Positions 5,441-7,003 of a stretch of 7,003 nt of DNA are shown here, piece by piece. The notes beneath the pieces were generated by a model, which was not told the origin of the DNA, ran no database searches, and saw nothing but the letters and a program-made list of their open reading frames with translations. Numbering within the stretch: position 1 is the first letter of the stretch; every line of letters starts with the position of its first letter. A program made the translations under genes and the position numbers. Location: contig CATEYX010000170.1 in NCBI GenBank assembly GCA_949511925.1, positions 1-7,003 on the forward strand. Reading direction: 5' to 3'. The DNA is from Cryomorphaceae bacterium (lineage in GTDB: Bacteria > Bacteroidota > Bacteroidia > Flavobacteriales > BACL11).

Positions 5441-7003
5441 ATGAGATTTGTAAAAAAGTTAGTTATTCTAAGTATATGTATTAGTCCTTTAATTGTTAGC
5501 TCGCAGATACTGCAGGGAAAAATTACTTCTGATGGTGTTGAGGTTCCTTTTGCAAATATTATTATTAAAGATAGTGAGGTTGGAGTTTCATCTAATAAGG
5601 ATGGGTTTTATAGGTTCGAAAAATTAAAAAAGGGATATCATCAGATTATTATTTCTTCTTTGGGAATGATTAAGAAGAAATTGGATATTGATATAAAAGT
5701 GGGTTTAAATGTTATTGATATTGATTTGAATACTAGTGTCTATAATTTGGATCAAGTGGTAGTGACTGGAACAAAAACATTTAAGAGAAGAACTCAATCT
5801 CCTGTAATTGTTAATGTTATTGATAGTAGACAGTTAGAGAATGTTCAGGCCTGTAATCTGGCTGAGGGTTTAAAGTTTCAGCCAGGTTTACGTGTAGAAA
5901 CTGATTGTCAGACTTGTAATTACACTCAGTTAAGGATGAATGGATTGACTGGTGGTTATTCTCAAATTCTTATAAATGGAAGGGCGATTTTTAGTCCGCT
6001 TACAGGCCTATATGGTATGGAGCAAATACCTACTAATATGATTGATAGAATTGAGGTGGTCAGAGGTGGGGGAAGCTCTTTGTATGGTTCGTCAGCAATT
6101 GGAGGTATTGTAAATGTAATTACAAAAATTCCTACTAGAAATAATTATAGTTTAGGATATGATTATAGTATTATAAATGGAGATACTCAGGATAAGGTTA
6201 TTTATGGAAATGCCACAGTTATCTCAGATAACAAAAATTCAGGAGCTACCTTTTTTGTAAATAACCGGAATAGAGGTTTGTATGATCACAATGGAGATAA
6301 TTTTTCAGAGCTTCCTTCATTAAAGGATAATACTTTTGGTGCTACCTTATTTCTTTTGCCATCAAAAAATCAAAAAATAGAAGCGAATTTAGGAAGTATA
6401 CATGAATATCGCTATGGAGGTGAGATGATTGATAGGGTTCCACACTTTTCAATGCAATCAGAGGAGAGGGTGCATGATGTATTGTTGGGTAATTTAGATT
6501 ATCAAATTAATTTCAATGATTCAAAGTCGTCTTTTATAGCTTATTTAGCGGCACAACAAACTAATCGTACGCATTACACTGGAATTAGGCCGGAGATTGG
6601 TTCTGCTGATGATATTATTCATTTGGAAAACCCTCCTTACGGAACATCATTAAACACTACAAAACAAGCAGGTTTTCAGATAAATCATACAATCAGTAAG
6701 TTTTTTGGAGCAAATGTCTTGACTCTTGGTTCAGAAGTTGTTGCTGATGATGTTATGGATGAAATTTCTACTTATAATTATGTAGTTGATCAGAATGTTG
6801 TAACTCATGGTGTCTTTTTTCAATCTGATTGGGAATTGACAGAAAGTTTTAATTTGCTAAGTGGGGCTAGATTTGATAAGCATACATTGTTAGATGATAT
6901 TGTGGTTAGTCCTAGACTATCTTTTTTGTATAAATTAAGAAAGGAAACTCAGTTTAGGTTAACCTATAGTACAGGATTTAGAGCGCCTCAGGCTTTTGAT
7001 ACT
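5441..7003 (+). CDS. TonB-dependent outer-membrane receptor (3' end outside window)
   Basis: The open frame runs 521 codons from the ATG at 5441 to the right edge with no stop; such receptors are usually 650-800 residues, so the last third of the barrel is missing. Order of parts: signal peptide (1-21, likely cut VSS|Q22); carboxypeptidase-regulatory-like beta domain (about 24-98, with ANIIIKDSEVGVSSNKDGFY); plug start DQVVVTGTK (104-112); plug with LRMNGLTGGYSQILINGR (164-181) and RIEVVRGGGSSLYGSSAIGG (203-222) then VNVITK; barrel strands from about 235; and a GFRAP box (512-516) followed by QAFD. The plug contains Cys156-x-x-Cys159 (DCQTCNYTQ), which I recall from a subset of Bacteroidota receptors. 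It imports a ligand across the outer membrane using TonB energy. The divergent DtxR-type/ZIP operon and shared operator suggest a metal, metal chelate or heme ligand, but the ligand is inference. Bases 5401-5440 contain only the A-rich leader. Confidence 0.93.
   Translation, partial: MRFVKKLVILSICISPLIVSSQILQGKITSDGVEVPFANIIIKDSEVGVSSNKDGFYRFEKLKKGYHQIIISSLGMIKKKLDIDIKVGLNVIDIDLNTSVYNLDQVVVTGTKTFKRRTQSPVIVNVIDSRQLENVQACNLAEGLKFQPGLRVETDCQTCNYTQLRMNGLTGGYSQILINGRAIFSPLTGLYGMEQIPTNMIDRIEVVRGGGSSLYGSSAIGGIVNVITKIPTRNNYSLGYDYSIINGDTQDKVIYGNATVISDNKNSGATFFVNNRNRGLYDHNGDNFSELPSLKDNTFGATLFLLPSKNQKIEANLGSIHEYRYGGEMIDRVPHFSMQSEERVHDVLLGNLDYQINFNDSKSSFIAYLAAQQTNRTHYTGIRPEIGSADDIIHLENPPYGTSLNTTKQAGFQINHTISKFFGANVLTLGSEVVADDVMDEISTYNYVVDQNVVTHGVFFQSDWELTESFNLLSGARFDKHTLLDDIVVSPRLSFLYKLRKETQFRLTYSTGFRAPQAFDT

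Overview
The window looks like an AT-rich chromosomal segment of a Bacteroidota (Flavobacteriia-like) bacterium. The evidence is the repeated TAnnTTTG promoter core, which is the -7 element of this phylum; the near absence of Shine-Dalgarno sequences; an outer-membrane TonB-dependent receptor with an N-terminal carboxypeptidase-regulatory-like domain; a lipoprotein ending in a 'SPAIDAG...PDIGAYEF' tail; and a short LuxC-type acyl-CoA reductase. Genus and species cannot be named from the sequence alone. No phage, insertion sequence, CRISPR array, tRNA or rRNA was seen.

Layout. (1) Positions 1-767, plus strand: the end of an operon with a small cysteine-containing protein of unknown function and a DUF4442 hotdog-fold protein. 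(2) 827-1831, plus: a LuxC-family acyl-CoA reductase with its own promoter. (3) 1832-3729, minus: smpB, followed with a 1-base overlap by a predicted surface lipoprotein with a beta-helix. This unit converges on the acyl-CoA reductase with no bases between the two stop codons. (4) 3801-5327, minus: a DtxR/MntR-type metal-dependent repressor followed 3 bases later by a ZIP-family divalent metal transporter. (5) 5441 to the right edge, plus: a TonB-dependent receptor, cut off by the window after 521 codons, whose plug carries a CxxC motif.

The most coherent system is region 4 plus region 5. The repressor/ZIP operon and the receptor gene are divergent and share a 113-base intergenic region. It holds two nearly identical promoters facing away from each other, with a DtxR-box-like palindrome (TTTAGGTATATCTAAA) between them, over the likely -33 region of the receptor promoter. 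The simplest reading is a self-contained metal-uptake locus: outer-membrane receptor, inner-membrane ZIP carrier and a repressor controlling both sides. The metal (Mn, Fe or Zn) cannot be fixed from sequence.

A second theme is promoter architecture. Three unrelated genes (acyl-CoA reductase, smpB and the DtxR-type regulator) each have TAnnTTTG exactly 4 bases before the ATG, which predicts leaderless or almost leaderless transcripts.
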